Source of the DNA: Diphasiastrum complanatum
Lineage: Eukaryota > Streptophyta > Lycopodiopsida > Lycopodiales > Lycopodiaceae
Assembly (NCBI GenBank): GCA_029204225.1
Contig: CM055096.1
Coordinates: 29,878,995 to 29,942,994, forward strand
Direction: 5' to 3'
Length of the DNA stretch: 64,000 nt
Part shown: positions 61,704 to 64,000 of the stretch, piece by piece
How positions within the stretch are numbered: the stretch's first letter is position 1
Layout of the letters: each line of letters begins with the position of its first letter
Program-made: the position numbers and the translations under genes
Notes under the pieces: generated by a model
What the model saw: only the letters and a program-made list of their open reading frames with translations
Database searches by the model: none
What the model was told of the DNA's origin: nothing

Positions 61704-64000
61704 TTATTCAGAATTACAAGAATCAATTTCATCAGCGACAACATCTTGCAATTCATCTCCTCTTAGATGATTTTCATCATCACTCTCACTTTCAAAAATT
61801 ATTTCATCATCCTGACTATTAGAATTTCTATTCTCAACATCTATGGAAGTGGGTGCTTCAAGTATGGTTTGACGATTTACTACATCTCTAGGTAGCTCAA
61901 TCGTTAAAATAAAGGTTTTCCATTTTATTCTCAACATTTGCACCCTCAAATACTCGTAGTGAACATGGTTCAACTTGAGCTACAAACCACCATATTTTGT
62001 TTAGTCGATCTGGTTGAAAAAACGCCTGCAAAATTAACTATTTTAGAACATATTGAAAACTCAAATACTGAAGTCACTTACAATAAAATGAAAAACATTA
62101 TAGCATAGCATGCACACCTACTCACAGTGACGAGGCAACACCAATGTGTCAAAGGACTCCATGCTCGATGTTTTTGATGAATCAATTGCAAAAAATCCAC
62201 TTGGATCCGATTTTACGGTTGCATTTGGCCCTCTACAAACTACCTTGAACCATTTCACATCAAATAAAAAATAGTGTCTACCCTCACCAAATGACACATC
62301 ATAAATATTTTGTATAGTTCCAACATATTCTATGTCTCCTGAGATGGGATTCCGATCTCGTGCACTACTTTGACTTTCTTGTTGGATATACATTTTGCAC
62401 TGCCACGTGACAAACATGAATCTCATAAATAATCACTGTGAATGAACATGGTGTTTCAGAATGATTAAACAAATATTGTTATAAACAACAATGTTCTAAT
62501 AATAAAGTATCTATAGAATAATACCTTCCATTTGCATCCTCTTGCAAAGTCCCATTCTGCGTTTGATATTTTTTGTCCCTCTTTTGTTGCTTTTTGTAGT
62601 GTATCATGCATCCACTCTATAGTGCATTGCTTGGGCAATGGCTCAAGATCATGTGAACTTGAGGCCATGTGTCTACCTCTATTCTGTTGTTGGCGCTTTC
62701 TAGACAAGGCCCTCTCTTTTTTCTCTTCTTCATATAGGTCTAACCATTTATCCATAACTCCACATTATAAAGCATGAATGTAGAAATTTTTTCTTGTTGG
62801 AAGGGTGCCAACCTATGGACCTTTCCCATCCCTTGAGGTTTTTCACTAGTTACCTCTTTGGCTTCCTCATCACGCCACAATAGTGGAGTAGATGGATGTA
62901 GTTGGTGCAAAATTTCAGTAACATAAAAGAGAGATTCATGTACTAACCATCTCTCTAACATGCTACCTTCAGGCCTTGCCTTTTGACGCACAAAATCTTT
63001 TAAGACTTTCATGTATCTTTCCATAAAGAACATCCACCTAAAAAGTCACAAATGGTTAAAAATAAGTGTTTTATTTAATGAGTTCATGTATCAATTGATT
63101 TAGTTTAGCTACACATGCAAAAGATAATTTATGCACTTATACCTAGTGTGCACTGGACCAGCAATAGAAACTTCTTCAACCAAGTGCACCAATAAATGCA
63201 CTTGTGAGTCCATGATGGAAGTCGAAAAATATCTCTCAAACATGCACACAATCTCCACCATATCCTCATGTCTCTTGCAAAGATCCAGCTCACGGATTTC
63301 TTTTGAACACATTCATCTGCAACATATTCAATCCATTTTATGTCTATTTGAATTTCCAATCAATAAATACTAAATAAAAAATGCACCAAGTACATGTATA
63401 TACCTGACTATGATTGATAGTTTGTATATGGTCTCACAAATATCTTTTGACAAGCACCCACGAATTGACAATGGATAGATGTGAATCATCTTTAGCCAAT
63501 CATGAGATTTGAGACCTTGCAACTTTCCATCCACTGTGAATGATGACTGTAGAGAATGGGCAAAAACAGTTGGTGTTCTAATGTCAAAAATAATGGAGCG
63601 CACATGGTTAAGCTCCTCTTAGTGAATGTCCAAGGTACTTTTGGAGCACGATCTTCACCATCCTTTATCCAATATTCTTTTTTGGTGTTTGATCCTTTTA
63701 AATCGTGCCTTGCAGCAATGGTATCTTTTTCACCAATCAAGTGTTTCCAAATAGATTCACCCACATTTTTAAATATGTGCATGGGATCAAGTAGCTGATT
63801 AATCAAAAGGTTATTCCAATATTCCAAACGATGAAATATAGATAATCTTTTTATACCATCGATTGGCTTTGCTTGAGATTTCTCCCATAGTTTTCACCAA
63901 TCTTTCACGGACATCCTCTTTGGAGGCATCTCTCTCTCAACTCTTCCTCCAAAACCTCTTCTATGAGTGTCTCTGAATGGATGGCCTTCATGCAAGTATT
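61704..64000 (-). pseudogene. CACTA (En/Spm-type) TNP2 transposase, 3' half
   Basis: Read right to left. 'HPFRDTHRRGF' and 'IFHRLEYWNNLLINQLLDPM' with 'HIFKNV' give the end of the TNP2 domain. 'GLKSHDWLKMIHIYPLSIRG' and 'RYFSTSIMDSQVHLLVHLVE' with 'GPVHTRYK' form the DUF4218 region. 'ERYMKVLKDFVRQKARPEGS' follows. The DUF4216 region is 'DIEYVGTIQNIYDVSFGEGR' with 'FLFDVKWFKV'. The acidic tail is 'DDEIIFESESDDENHLRGDE'. Intron signals are visible, for example donor GTGAGT near 62,112 with acceptor TTTTGCAG near 62,025. An in-frame TGA after 'VKDW' at about 63,895 and a shift in the last exon suggest it is dead. The 5' part lies beyond the window; no terminal CACTA repeat was seen on the left. 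Confidence 0.85.

Overview
This is a plant nuclear window made almost entirely of transposable elements in several layers. The evidence is chromodomain Ty3/gypsy elements, Ty1/copia elements, primer-binding sites complementary to initiator-Met tRNA, a CACTA (TNP2-type) transposase, an endonuclease-type LINE, a tRNA-derived SINE and long (CT)n/(GA)n tracts. The depth of nesting and decay points to a large, repeat-rich land-plant genome. A fern or gymnosperm would fit, but the sequence does not settle this. No rRNA, tRNA gene, CRISPR array or bacterial-type operon is present.

Layout. 1-2.48 kb: gypsy debris. 2.49-7.84 kb: a complete but dead chromovirus with two LTRs, a 5-bp target duplication and domains gag-PR-RT-RH-INT-chromodomain. 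8.32-21.33 kb: the most unusual element, called family X here. Its LTRs run AG...CT instead of TG...CA. It carries an intact gag-protease ORF, then about 1.7 kb of tryptophan-rich open reading frames where RT, RNase H and integrase would be expected, then a chromodomain-like tail. Its gag ORF is split by a 7.56-kb minus-strand chromovirus (9,576-17,136, target duplication CTTTG), which itself holds a plus-strand LTR-element fragment (12.4-15.25 kb).

22.35-27.34 kb: two same-strand copies of one LINE lineage, each next to a (CT)n tract. 28.6-33.06 kb: a relative of family X with no coding domains, carrying a SINE in its left LTR, a foldback element and a stray LTR fragment. 33.5-34.3 kb (minus strand): the only recognisable host-gene sequence, one exon that looks like the c-Myc-binding protein (MYCBP/AMY-1) family. 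34.57-35.02 kb: a solo LTR of family X whose target duplication fixes the family's ends. 37-38 kb: two LINE pieces in opposite orientation. 38.07-39.57 kb: LTR plus gag start of another gypsy element. 40.4 kb: a small inverted-repeat element.

41.8-54 kb: overlapping copia ruins on both strands, the best being 48.45-53.48 kb (minus), which keeps its 5' LTR, PBS, gag, protease, integrase and RT. 54.4-56.1 kb: a long decayed ORF of unknown family. 58.04-58.36 kb: a short ORF with signal peptide and TATA box, the best candidate for a small host gene. 60.05-60.39 kb: a dense cluster of ATCCACGCGTGGAT palindromes. 61.06-61.45 kb: a copia deletion derivative. 61.7-64 kb: the 3' half of a CACTA transposase gene, running off the window.

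Nearly every coding region carries stops or frameshifts. The two exceptions that matter are the family X gag-protease ORF (open apart from the nested insertion) and the secreted ORF at 58 kb. Coordinates of LTR ends were read by eye and may be off by one or two bases.
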